Shown piece by piece: positions 21,922 through 28,456 of a DNA stretch of 41,721 nucleotides. A model generated the notes under the pieces. The model searched no databases. It saw only the letters and a list, made by a program, of their open reading frames with translations, and had not been told where the DNA came from. The DNA comes from a virus: positions 1-41,721 of IMG/VR virus record IMGVR_UViG_3300001533_000706; one strand, 5' to 3'. Position 1 is the first letter of the stretch. The number at the start of each line of letters is the position of its first letter. Position numbers and translations under genes: made by a program.

Positions 21922-23038
21922 CGCGGATCAACATCACTCGTAGTTTTGGGTTCATATGTAGTCCCATTGCAACCGACACGCGAAGCTTTTCAGCTTGTGA
22001 TATTTGATCGAAGGGAATGCCGTTAAACAGCACGTCATTATCAGCAATAGAAAGTCCATCAATCGGAAATTCCGCAGCAGAAATTGCTTGTGCCTTCTGC
22101 TTCTCGATCTCCTGTAGCCGATGAGTCATCTTGTCCGCATCGGCCTTTGCTTCACTGTATGCTGCTTCAGTTGCCGCCCTCTTCTCGTTCTGCCTCACTT
22201 TAGAGTTGATCTCGTCAGCATCGGAAATCTGTTGCCGAATCTCGTCAACGTCAAGATCCTGAAGCTTTTCGACCCGCTTCGCTTTCGTCTTACCTTGCTC
22301 AATCTGCACTTTGATGGCTTCTTCAAGCTCGGCAAGATCATTCTGCAAGCTCTCAATCTGGGATACGATGACTTCCTTATCCTTTTTGATTGCCGTAACC
22401 AGACGCCGTTGTGCATCAAGCTCTTCTCTGTCACGGGCGTTTGCGGCATTTATGCTCTCTCGCTGCTTCAGCTCTTCCATCAGTGCAGAGACAGACACCG
22501 GAGATGCCGGAGCCTCCTCCAACGGCATACTATCCAGGGTTGCTTTTAGATTCTTTACGTTACGGTTAAGATCGCGCCGTTCAGCAAACACCAGATCTCG
22601 CTCTTCGTCCAGTTTCGAGAAATCCAGACCGGCAAGCGAACGCAGTAACTCAGCCCTTTCTGCCTGTTGTTGTGTGGCAAATGCCAGTGGATCAAAGGTT
22701 AATTTCCCAACAAGTGCATCAAGAATAGCTTGTGGGGAACTTGCCGCGAAACCATCCGGGTTCTTAACTGTTAGATAACTGCCAGCCTGAGTAAATGTTC
22801 TCTCAACGATCAACTCGCCAAGGTTTACGCGAATCGTGGCTTTCTCCGCGCCATCTTTAATAGGACGCTTCGGAAGAAGCGTCTTCCCTCCAAGAGCGTA
22901 GGCGATGCTGTCCAACACGCTACTTTTTCCCGCGCCATTTTCGCCGCCAATGACCACCATAGACCCGTTTGGCTCTATGTGAACCGCAGAAACCTTTTTT
23001 ACATTTTCAACATCAAGTGCAACAATCTTGCCATTCAT
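21887..23038 (-). CDS. SMC/RecN-like ATPase, C-terminus altered by frameshift
   Basis: The 383-residue protein is a phage recombination ATPase of the Rad50/SMC type. Walker A is G-G-E-N-G-A-G-K-S-S (31-40). A long heptad coiled coil covers about residues 135-310 (many Glu, Lys, Arg, Gln, Leu). A signature-like S-Q-A-E-K-L-R-V-S-V-A-M-G and a strand L-R-V-M-L-I-R-D-G follow. After R-D-G the frame runs into nine unrelated residues, whereas the expected end continues in the +1 frame (21790-21921). Loss of the last 40 residues may disable it, unless the break is an assembly error. It follows the ERF annealing protein, a usual pairing. Confidence 0.75.
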   Translation of the reverse strand: MNGKIVALDVENVKKVSAVHIEPNGSMVVIGGENGAGKSSVLDSIAYALGGKTLLPKRPIKDGAEKATIRVNLGELIVERTFTQAGSYLTVKNPDGFAASSPQAILDALVGKLTFDPLAFATQQQAERAELLRSLAGLDFSKLDEERDLVFAERRDLNRNVKNLKATLDSMPLEEAPASPVSVSALMEELKQRESINAANARDREELDAQRRLVTAIKKDKEVIVSQIESLQNDLAELEEAIKVQIEQGKTKAKRVEKLQDLDVDEIRQQISDADEINSKVRQNEKRAATEAAYSEAKADADKMTHRLQEIEKQKAQAISAAEFPIDGLSIADNDVLFNGIPFDQISQAEKLRVSVAMGLHMNPKLRVMLIRDGACTRSCRSE

Positions 23039-23489
23039 TATTCACCTTCTTTGAATTACTTGCAGTTGGTGTGATGGCTTCCCTTTCTCGATTGCTCCTG
23101 CTTGTTCTAGCTTGTATTGCAGCATGTCCTGTCTTATCCATCAAAGCCTTTTCCATCTTGCCTTTCTGAATAGTCACAAAGGGGGCAACCTCGCTAGGCT
23201 CGAAGTAGTCATACAATACAGGCATGGCCTTCTCGGCATTGATGGAGGTACGCCCATCGCTTTCGACGATAGCAATTGCTAGCTCAGGCAATGTCTCTAG
23301 CTGCAAGGGTCCGCTCTTTTGAACGGCCTCCTTTAGCTGAGCCTCGTACTCTTTACACATCTTTGATATGTGCTTAGCTGCTTCTAGCCACTCGTAGAGC
23401 GTATCTGGTGGCAACAAAGCCCCCTTTTCGTCATGTACTAGATCTGTAGAGTTCTCTAGCTTTTGCGTAAATTCCACTAATGCGTTCAT
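23013..23489 (-). CDS. Hypothetical phage protein between ERF and SMC-like genes
   Basis: I place the start at the ATG overlapping the ERF stop (ATGA 23486-23489), with GGAG about 11 bases upstream; a longer frame through the ERF tail is unlikely. The 158-residue protein begins with a helix (N-A-L-V-E-F-T-Q-K-L-E-N-S), contains Y-E-W-L-E-A-A-K-H-I, and has a basic Ser-rich tail. Genes in this place are often partners of the annealing protein or nuclease, but the sequence gives no motif. Confidence 0.65.
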   Translation of the reverse strand: MNALVEFTQKLENSTDLVHDEKGALLPPDTLYEWLEAAKHISKMCKEYEAQLKEAVQKSGPLQLETLPELAIAIVESDGRTSINAEKAMPVLYDYFEPSEVAPFVTIQKGKMEKALMDKTGHAAIQARTSRSNREREAITPTASNSKKVNNEWQDCCT

Positions 23490-24202
23490 GCTGTCACTGT
23501 CTCCTTTTCCTTTTTGATTCGACTTAGCAAAGCGTTTGCCTGTGCTGGCGTTGCATCCCAAATCGGCTTAGATATCAGCTTTTCTGTCCAATCAAGCAAT
23601 TGTTGTTCATCCCAACCTAATCCCATCGCAGCGCCAAGAATAGAACGCAGCGCGGGCGCACCTCTCGCCCCCTTTTTAAGGTGGGTAGCGATAGTCTCAT
23701 AGCCGTCTATTTCGCCATCGTGAAAAGGATCTGGCTCAGGAATGGGTTCATGCGCGGCCCTCTCAGGAAGAGGCTCGTGCGCAGTCTGGATAAATGGCTT
23801 CTTAGAGACCGCCATCATGTCGGTGGTCGCGTCTGCCTCTGGGTCATCGCCCCAGCTAATCATGAAGGCATTTGCAAGAGCATATTTAAGTGCCGCCGTG
23901 TTTGCCTTCATGGTCGCCTTGTCCCCCTTGTCGCTCCCCTCGCCTAGTCCTTGTACCGTCAACGATTCATCGCCATCATGAAATGTCAGCGATAGCCGGA
24001 CAATTGCGTGACCTCCATCGTAATGTGTTAATTCAGCCTCGCTTGATACGGCTATCCCGCGTTCGCTGAGAGCGCTATTTACCTTCTTAAGCACTGCCTC
24101 AGCGCTTGCGTAGCGGTACTTATGAAAAGAGGAGTTGGTAGCATCCTTCTGAACGTATCCAACCTCTGCCATTACTTCAGATAGTTTCTCGGCCAAGTTC
24201 AT
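23486..24202 (-). CDS. erf: ERF-family single-strand annealing protein
   Basis: The 238-residue recombinase anneals complementary single strands during phage recombination. The ERF core is plain: N-terminal M-A-E-V-G-Y-V-Q-K, then F-H-K-Y-R-Y-A-S-A-E-A-V-L, a Y-D-G-G-H-A-I-V-R-L-S-L-T-F strand, and G-S-D-K-G-D-K-A-T-M-K-A-N-T-A-A-L-K-Y-A (about 90-110). A Pro-rich linker and a helical C-terminal domain follow. The start has AAAAAAAGGGG about 11 bases upstream, next to the plus-strand -10 of a candidate small RNA. Confidence 0.9.
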   Translation of the reverse strand: MNLAEKLSEVMAEVGYVQKDATNSSFHKYRYASAEAVLKKVNSALSERGIAVSSEAELTHYDGGHAIVRLSLTFHDGDESLTVQGLGEGSDKGDKATMKANTAALKYALANAFMISWGDDPEADATTDMMAVSKKPFIQTAHEPLPERAAHEPIPEPDPFHDGEIDGYETIATHLKKGARGAPALRSILGAAMGLGWDEQQLLDWTEKLISKPIWDATPAQANALLSRIKKEKETVTA

Positions 24203-24447
24203 TTTGTATTCACCCCTTTTTTTGCTATAATCACATTGCCCGCATCAAGGGCAACTTTGATGCTTATTTGTTCCCTGCCCGTTGTTGGCAGCAACGGGCA
24301 CCCTTTGTTTGGGACGGGATGTTTCCACCCCGCCCCATGTGGTGTGCACATCAACGTCTCCGCTTCAAGGAGGTCCATCCTGGCGGATGGCGAAAAAACA
24401 GCGAAGGTGGGAGAGGCGAAGTCTCCATGTGTGGTCTCAATGCACAC
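24199..24447 (-). CDS. Doubtful 82-residue frame in a structured gap before erf
   Basis: A GTG start with AGGAG eight bases upstream opens a frame that overlaps both neighbours, but its protein (Cys, Pro, Thr-rich, no secondary-structure pattern) looks like non-coding DNA read through. The last part after G-R-E-Q resembles the start of other small frames (S-I-K after GGGAACAA). The region 24203-24436 holds several hairpins, including CCATCC/GGATGG and the 9-base-pair stem of a plus-strand RNA candidate. I keep it at low confidence. Confidence 0.25.
   Translation of the reverse strand: MCIETTHGDFASPTFAVFSPSARMDLLEAETLMCTPHGAGWKHPVPNKGCPLLPTTGREQISIKVALDAGNVIIAKKGVNTK
24238..24310 (+). ncRNA. 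Candidate plus-strand small RNA upstream of erf
   Basis: An extended -10 TGC-TATAAT (24223-24231) with a weak TTGTAT upstream predicts a start near 24238. The RNA would fold as GCATCAA/TTGATGC (24242-24263) and then TGCCCGTTG/CAACGGGCA (24276-24300), followed by CCCTTTGTTT. The final stem is strong but the T-tract is poor. It opposes the erf operon in the gap between two genes. Confidence 0.3.
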
Positions 24448-24751
24448 TTTCCATCTCCTGGTTAAAGCGGCCTACTTCACCCAAGTGCGTATGCACTGCT
24501 TCAGCTTGGGCATGCCCTAACGTATCTACGATCATGCTTATCGCCATGCTGCTAGAGGATGCTTGCTGCAAGCCATCAAGCAACGTGGCTGCCATATTCT
24601 CGCGTTGTTCAAGATCTTCTTGATAGCGCTGTTCGAATTCGTATACAGCGTCGCCGTATACATCATGCCAATCTTCAGCCGCTATCTGTGGTGACATCTT
24701 GCGGTTATAGGCGTAATTCCTGTACGTAAGATAGTCGATTATCTTGGCCAT
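24437..24751 (-). CDS. Hypothetical helical protein, 104 residues
   Basis: The ATG with GGGGAGGCAACA before it is preferred over an upstream in-frame start. The product begins MAKIIDYLTYRNYAYNRKMS, contains W-H-D-V-Y-G-D-A-V-Y-E-F-E-Q-R-Y and a helical end with M-V-D-T-L-G-H-A-Q-A-E-A-V. It overlaps its upstream neighbour by 13 bases. No family recognised. Confidence 0.65.
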   Translation of the reverse strand: MAKIIDYLTYRNYAYNRKMSPQIAAEDWHDVYGDAVYEFEQRYQEDLEQRENMAATLLDGLQQASSSSMAISMIVDTLGHAQAEAVHTHLGEVGRFNQEMESVH

Positions 24752-25209
24752 TGTTGCCTCCCCAAACTTGGATTGCTTAACTCTGCGACTCTGCGCTTTT
24801 GAGATTTGCATTCATCGGCAAAAGCCTCGTCTTCGCGTAGCTTGTCAATTTCTGCCAGTAGACGTTCATCCATTGCTCTACGCAAGATACCGTAGGAAAG
24901 CTCCACGTCCTCCACGATTTGGTAGAAGATCCCCTCATCAAACCATTTCACCCCAGACAGGGCTTCATCATGGAGGGCGCGTAAGCCGTAGGGTGTACCA
25001 ATGGCATACCCGATCACGGGGTGCCAAAAGATTTTGGAATCGTTAAACGTCCCTACTAGGTAAAAGGTTGGGTGTTCCTCGGATCGTCCGTAGACAGAGC
25101 GACGATTTTTTGCTATACTCTGGGTGCAATTAGCTTGCTCGAGGGTTAGTCCCCTCGGGACTGCCTCCGGCTCGTTAGCGCGGGCCGGAGCGCCTTTTGT
25201 CTGAGTCAT
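24739..25209 (-). CDS. Hypothetical early protein, 156 residues
   Basis: A very strong ribosome site (AAAGGAGGAAAACA before ATG) lies inside the end of the repressor gene. The first 35 residues are Pro/Ala/Arg-rich and their DNA forms several hairpins. From about residue 40 a folded domain follows: Y-L-V-G-T-F-N-D-S-K-I-F-W-H-P-V-I-G-Y, then K-W-F-D-E-G-I-F-Y-Q-I-V. The C-terminus is helical and basic. No family. A plus-strand promoter and hairpins lie within its 5' codons, so antisense control is possible. Confidence 0.6.
   Translation of the reverse strand: MTQTKGAPARANEPEAVPRGLTLEQANCTQSIAKNRRSVYGRSEEHPTFYLVGTFNDSKIFWHPVIGYAIGTPYGLRALHDEALSGVKWFDEGIFYQIVEDVELSYGILRRAMDERLLAEIDKLREDEAFADECKSQKRRVAELSNPSLGRQQWPR
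25126..25200 (+). ncRNA. Candidate plus-strand RNA antisense to the first early gene
   Basis: TAGACA (25091-25096), 17 bases, then TATACT (25114-25119) preceded by TG makes a good promoter with expected start near 25126. The RNA would carry two mutually exclusive hairpins (CGAGGG/CCCTCG 25140-25157, or GTCCC/GGGAC 25149-25161) and then CTCCGGC/GCCGGAG (25165-25190) ending in CGCCTTTTG. It ends a few bases from the start codon of the opposing gene (25209), covering that gene's first codons. It could block translation or act in trans. Confidence 0.35.
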
Positions 25210-25396
25210 TGTTTTCCTCCTTTAAGGAAATGCCTAATAATTTCTCCAGATGCTTCTTATATAGACCAGTTGGTTTCGATTCACCCCCTTCCCATCGGAC
25301 GATGGTCTGTTCGGCACAGTGCATCTTTTCAGCTAGCTGTATCTGCGTAAGCCCCTTTCCTTTTCTTGCTTCTCTTATCTTTTGCGCCGTATTCAT
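25175..25396 (-). CDS. Xre/Cro-type repressor, short
   Basis: The 73-residue DNA-binding protein has a single helix-turn-helix: I-R-E-A-R-K-G-K-G-L-T-Q-I-Q-L-A-E-K-M, then A-E-Q-T-I-V-R-W-E-G-G-E-S-K-P (about residues 7-42). There is no cleavage or oligomerisation domain, so it is more Cro-like or a minimal repressor. Its promoter is at 25403-25431 and the -10 ends six bases from the ATG, so the mRNA should start at or next to the ATG (leaderless, as for lambda cI from pRM). It is the first gene of the early operon and is divergent from the plus-strand gene. Confidence 0.85.
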   Translation of the reverse strand: MNTAQKIREARKGKGLTQIQLAEKMHCAEQTIVRWEGGESKPTGLYKKHLEKLLGISLKEENNDSDKRRSGPR

Positions 25397-25402
25397 ACTG
25401 TC

Positions 25403-25431
25403 ACTATACTACACAATTGTTAGTATGTCAA
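25403..25431 (-). promoter_or_regulatory. Leaderless early promoter with operator
   Basis: TTGACA (25426-25431), 17-base spacer, TATAGT (25403-25408) on the minus strand: near-perfect. The spacer holds ACAATTGT, within a wider TACTA-N9-TAGTA dyad (25407-25425). The same ACAATTGT-C/T-AGTA element recurs at the plus-strand promoter (25506-25518), so both promoters share an operator, likely bound by the Xre protein. Start of transcription coincides with the ATG at 25396. Confidence 0.7.
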
Positions 25432-25450
25432 TAATATACAACAGGGAAGT

Positions 25451-25470
25451 CTATCACCTATTAATGATAG
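25451..25470. promoter_or_regulatory. Inverted repeat between divergent promoters
   Basis: CTATCA (25451-25456) and TGATAG (25465-25470) form a dyad with an 8-base spacer, about 12 bases upstream of the plus-strand -35 and 20 bases upstream of the minus-strand -35. It is a likely regulator site, different in sequence from the ACAATTGT element, so perhaps for a second regulator. Confidence 0.5.
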
Positions 25471-25481
25471 ACGTGTACCCC

Positions 25482-25510
25482 TTGACATTGGATTAAGTTA
25501 CCCTTACAAT
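25482..25510 (+). promoter_or_regulatory. Promoter of the only plus-strand gene
   Basis: TTGACA (25482-25487) and TACAAT (25505-25510) are 17 bases apart. The -10 merges with the operator-like TACAATTGTCAGTA, inside a TTAC-N8-GTAA dyad. A TAAGTTA repeat lies at 25494-25500 and 25517-25523. The ATG is at 25537 with AAAGGAGGTG upstream, so this mRNA has a normal leader. Confidence 0.75.
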
Positions 25511-25536
25511 TGTCAGTAAGTTAAAGGAGGTGAATC

Positions 25537-25857
25537 ATGAAACTTGAAGTAGGCAAGGCAGACGTAAGGTGTCCCAAATGTGGATCAACCAATGTGCTAC
25601 CAACAAAGCGGGGATATTCAATTGGCCTGGCTTTCGCTTTTACGATCATCTTTGGGGTGCTTCTGAGTGGGATCTTGTTTGTTTTTCCCATGCTGTATAT
25701 CGTGATACTTGTTCTCTGCTTGCTTAGTGGTTTTGCGGGTCACAACGAGGTGCGCTTAAGCTGTCTGAACTGCGGGCATACATGGACGCCAGAAGAGAAC
25801 AAGGGCAGCTTTTTACATCGATGGAACACTCTTTGGAGCAGTAAACATGAGGGTTAG
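25537..25857 (+). CDS. Zinc-ribbon membrane protein, only plus-strand gene
   Basis: The 106-residue protein has V-R-C-P-K-C-G-S near the N-terminus and L-S-C-L-N-C-G-H-T-W near the C-terminus, together a zinc ribbon split by a hydrophobic core of about 45 residues (two membrane segments, about 29-72). The start has an AAAGGAGGTG site. It is transcribed opposite to the rest from a repressor-type switch region, the usual place for a lysogeny or superinfection-exclusion gene. The stop overlaps that of the MerR-like gene on the other strand by four bases. Confidence 0.8.
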   Translation: MKLEVGKADVRCPKCGSTNVLPTKRGYSIGLAFAFTIIFGVLLSGILFVFPMLYIVILVLCLLSGFAGHNEVRLSCLNCGHTWTPEENKGSFLHRWNTLWSSKHEG

Positions 25858-26297
25858 CTTCGCCAAAACTGCCACCAATGTCTCGATCCCCGTTCTTTTG
25901 ACGCTAACGCTGGCGTGATTAGCCGGTCAAGTAGTGAATACAACTGATTCTTTTCAACCTCTAGTGTTTGTATCCGATCATTCAGCTGTTCAATCTCTCT
26001 TTCTAGCATGTGTACGACTTCCAGCGATGGATCTTTAGCAGCAGGTTCTTTGCTTTTGCTGGTTTCGCTTATGACCCTCTCAATCGCGCCATCAATGGAC
26101 ATACCAGCTTGCTCGAGTTCGCGTATACGGATTAAGGCGGCTAGTCCCGCATCGGTTACAAGCCACTTTCCCCGCTTGCCAGATCGTGAAGCCCAATCAG
26201 GCTTAACCTCTGCGGTCTTGACCACGCGAGACTGTAACTCATAGTAGCCCCAGTTTAGCCGTGCGTGATTCTCCAGGTCCTTCAGGGTGTACGTCAT
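25854..26297 (-). CDS. MerR-like regulator with coiled coil and aromatic C-terminus
   Basis: The 147-residue protein starts with a winged-helix pattern of the MerR type: Y-T-L-K-D-L-E near the start, a Y-Y-E-L segment, G-K-W-L-V-T-D-A-G-L-A-A-L-I-R-I-R-E-L-E-Q-A-G-M-S-I-D-G-A-I (about 44-75). A coiled coil follows (about 90-130, M-L-E-R-E-I-E-Q-L-N-D-R-I-Q-T-L-E). The end R-H-W-W-Q-F-W-R-S could dock on a membrane. The combination resembles plasmid/prophage partition-like or RacA-like proteins. Its promoter has a dyad in the long spacer, as for MerR targets, so it probably regulates itself. Start of RNA falls at the ATG. Confidence 0.7.
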   Translation of the reverse strand: MTYTLKDLENHARLNWGYYELQSRVVKTAEVKPDWASRSGKRGKWLVTDAGLAALIRIRELEQAGMSIDGAIERVISETSKSKEPAAKDPSLEVVHMLEREIEQLNDRIQTLEVEKNQLYSLLDRLITPALASKERGSRHWWQFWRS

Positions 26298-26304
26298 GCC
26301 TGCT

Positions 26305-26334
26305 AGGATAACCTACATATAGGTAATAATGCAA
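26305..26334 (-). promoter_or_regulatory. MerR-type self-regulated promoter, leaderless
   Basis: TTGCAT (26329-26334) and TATCCT (26305-26310) on the minus strand have an 18-base spacer. The spacer holds the exact dyad ACCTA-N4-TAGGT (26311-26324), the MerR-family arrangement of an operator between -35 and -10. The -10 ends seven bases before the ATG at 26297, so the mRNA has no room for a ribosome site. Confidence 0.6.
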
Positions 26335-26344
26335 CAGGCGGCCT

Positions 26345-27049
26345 TTACGGATTTATCTGTATGGTCTTAGTAATAGTGGTCTGTCCACCCCACGGGTCGC
26401 GCACGTCTATGGTCAACAGATATTCAAGCTGATCTGAGGCGCACATAAGCTGGTATGGCACGAATGGATACGGGGGCACAGCCCCTTGCCAACCAGCAAA
26501 CCAGGTTACTTTAGTGTCACTCACCCAGTCACCAGCAATTGGCTCACGTGAGGAATTGTAAATGCTGTCGTATTTGCCGGTGTCCATACAGCGCACGGTG
26601 TAGCGAAACTCTAAAGAATCGTCATCTCGATCACGCGCACCATAGGCATAAGTTGAATAGCAACTACCGGAAATGCGGTAGTCCATACAAATCGTGATCC
26701 GCTCGCCATAGCCATAGTCGCCCGCAGAGATAGCTGGAGGATACACTTCTGGGGGCAGATTCGTCACTTCAACAGTCGCCTCCCCCACAGATCCTTTGTG
26801 TGATACGGTTATAGTGTATTCACCAGCTTGAGTGTAAAGGTGGTAGACAGAATCCTCGTACACCTTTAGGGCCGTCCCGTCGCCAAAGTCAATATCAGCA
26901 GGCGCAAGATAGCCATAGATTCTCACCCGAAGGCCATCATCACTTGGGTGTCCGCTAGAAGGAGAGACCAAGACATTTATATCCTGCGTAAACCAGGTAC
27001 AGCCAGATAGGAAGACAACAATCAATAGCAATAACCATACCTTCTTCAT
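26345..27049 (-). CDS. PKD-domain lipoprotein
   Basis: A 234-residue protein with a type II signal peptide (lipobox L-S-G-C, Cys 17). Residues about 30-98 form a PKD-like Ig fold: I-D-F-G-D-G-T, Y-H-L-Y-T-Q-A-G-E-Y-T-I-T-V-S. A second, less clear beta domain follows (Y-A-Y-G-A-R-D-R-D-D-D-S-L-E-F-R-Y) and ends with I-T-K-T-I-Q-I-N-P. GAGAGGTGATAAA precedes the ATG. PKD lipoproteins sit on the cell surface; in a phage late region it may be a host-surface exclusion factor or a lysis helper. Confidence 0.8.
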   Translation of the reverse strand: MKKVWLLLLIVVFLSGCTWFTQDINVLVSPSSGHPSDDGLRVRIYGYLAPADIDFGDGTALKVYEDSVYHLYTQAGEYTITVSHKGSVGEATVEVTNLPPEVYPPAISAGDYGYGERITICMDYRISGSCYSTYAYGARDRDDDSLEFRYTVRCMDTGKYDSIYNSSREPIAGDWVSDTKVTWFAGWQGAVPPYPFVPYQLMCASDQLEYLLTIDVRDPWGGQTTITKTIQINP

Positions 27050-27061
27050 TTTATCACCTCT

Positions 27062-28384
27062 CTATTCAACATAGAATGTCCGCGTAACTTCTACGCCTCG
27101 GTCGGGGTGAACAAGGCATGCCATTTGAGCAGGTCGCGACGTAGTAAAAAGCGTTCTTTCTGAGTACTCATCCCCGCCTACTAGCGAGGGACACCAGATC
27201 CATTCCATTCCCTGTGTTTCCTTGAAGTTCTCAATGTAACTCTTGCGGTGGTGTAGATGTCCTAAGAATACGTATTTGTTAGTCGCGGAATGTTGCGCCG
27301 GATTAGCCAGTTCAGCTAATGCTGCAATCCTGAGCGCCTTGGCTTCAGATAATGAAGACCCGATATTGCGACCGTGCATGAAGGCCAATAATGAATTGCC
27401 GACGCGGTGAGTCGACAAAAAGCTTGCGCTAGATTCGATGGTCAGTCGTGGTTCGGACGCAAACTTGTTCTTCAGTAATGGATCAAAGAGTAATTGGTCG
27501 AACATTGCTGCAAGTTCGCCGCCCTTTGGTCCATGATTGCCCCGCACGGCAATAACTTTTATGGGTAGTGGTATCTGCCTGAGTAGTTCCTCGAAAAACC
27601 ATGTAAATAGGTCGTTTGCTGATCTTACTTGTTCGATATCACGCTTGTCTTGAAAGGCTGCTTGGTCTGGAAAAACCATCGCATGAGGGTCATCCGCCAT
27701 ATCTCCTAAAGAGGCCACAACTAATTCACGAACACTACCCTTAAACAAACGGTAAAACTCTAAAAACTGCGTAAGAAACTGTTCCACTCGACGGGTTAAT
27801 ATACCAAAGCCATATTCCTTAGAAGTTACGGTCATTCGAGGGAAAACAACCCTGCCAATATGCCAGTCAGCTAGATTTAGTAATAAGGTATGCTTGGCCC
27901 CTCTCTGGCGGTCAATTTTTGGCAGCGAGTGCTTTGTGCCAGAATTGCCCTGGTTTGCCATAGCTTGTTGTAGAGCTTTAACCATGCGATCTTGATCGGC
28001 AAGCTTATTCAATGCCTCGAGGTATTTCCGCTTGAACCAATCGGGAGACCTTGCTGCAAGCTTTTTCTCGTAGTCTTCTTCCCGCTGTTCCAGCGTCTGT
28101 TCGACGAGGTCGTTAGTGTCAGCTTGGTTCATTATCCAGGGTGGAAACGGCGTCGAGGAATGCGTAAGGCCTAAAATATCTTTGATTGCCAGAAATCGCT
28201 TACGCGCAATATTGAAAGATCGACAAATTTGGTTGACTTGTAGCGCTTGGCCATCACGAGAATAGGCCCTCCAGATATCTTCCCAGAGAGCCTTCTTCTC
28301 AGTGTAAATCCTTTTAGGCGATAGCCAGACAACCAGCTTATCGCCTTGTAGCTCCCACGTCGGCTCAAATCGTTTTTCAGTCAC
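27062..28384 (-). CDS. Metallophosphoesterase (calcineurin-like) with N-terminal HTH region
   Basis: The 440-residue protein has all five metal motifs: A-D-W-H-I-G (172-177), L-G-D-M-A (226-230), R-G-N-H-G (281-285), F-M-H-G-R (335-339) and L-G-H-L-H-H (374-379). The N-terminal 80 residues include a helix-turn-helix-like I-C-R-S-F-N-I-A-R-K-R-F-L, then a helical linker. It may be a nuclease or phosphatase on nucleic acid. The start is GTG with no ribosome site; the 70 bases before it are a pyrimidine tract on the minus strand. Position among late genes is unusual for a DNA-repair type enzyme. Confidence 0.85.
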   Translation of the reverse strand: MTEKRFEPTWELQGDKLVVWLSPKRIYTEKKALWEDIWRAYSRDGQALQVNQICRSFNIARKRFLAIKDILGLTHSSTPFPPWIMNQADTNDLVEQTLEQREEDYEKKLAARSPDWFKRKYLEALNKLADQDRMVKALQQAMANQGNSGTKHSLPKIDRQRGAKHTLLLNLADWHIGRVVFPRMTVTSKEYGFGILTRRVEQFLTQFLEFYRLFKGSVRELVVASLGDMADDPHAMVFPDQAAFQDKRDIEQVRSANDLFTWFFEELLRQIPLPIKVIAVRGNHGPKGGELAAMFDQLLFDPLLKNKFASEPRLTIESSASFLSTHRVGNSLLAFMHGRNIGSSLSEAKALRIAALAELANPAQHSATNKYVFLGHLHHRKSYIENFKETQGMEWIWCPSLVGGDEYSERTLFTTSRPAQMACLVHPDRGVEVTRTFYVE

Positions 28385-28456
28385 GTGAAGAGGGGAAGAA
28401 GGGGCTCTAGGGGTGAAGTCGTGAAGAAGAAAAGCCCCCTCTCCCGGCCAGATCAG

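Noticed and set aside
21890-21935. Programmed frameshift in the SMC-like gene
   Set aside because: No slippery sequence is present and the +1 frame has a stop just upstream of the junction, so residues are missing; deletion or assembly error fits better.
22311-22778. Plus-strand Ser-rich 155-codon frame
   Set aside because: Antisense of the SMC coiled-coil region. Composition reflects Glu/Lys codons of the real gene.
24236-24623. Several plus-strand frames between 24.2 and 24.6 kb
   Set aside because: They overlap each other in different frames with no ribosome sites. The region is better explained by RNA structure and the minus-strand genes.
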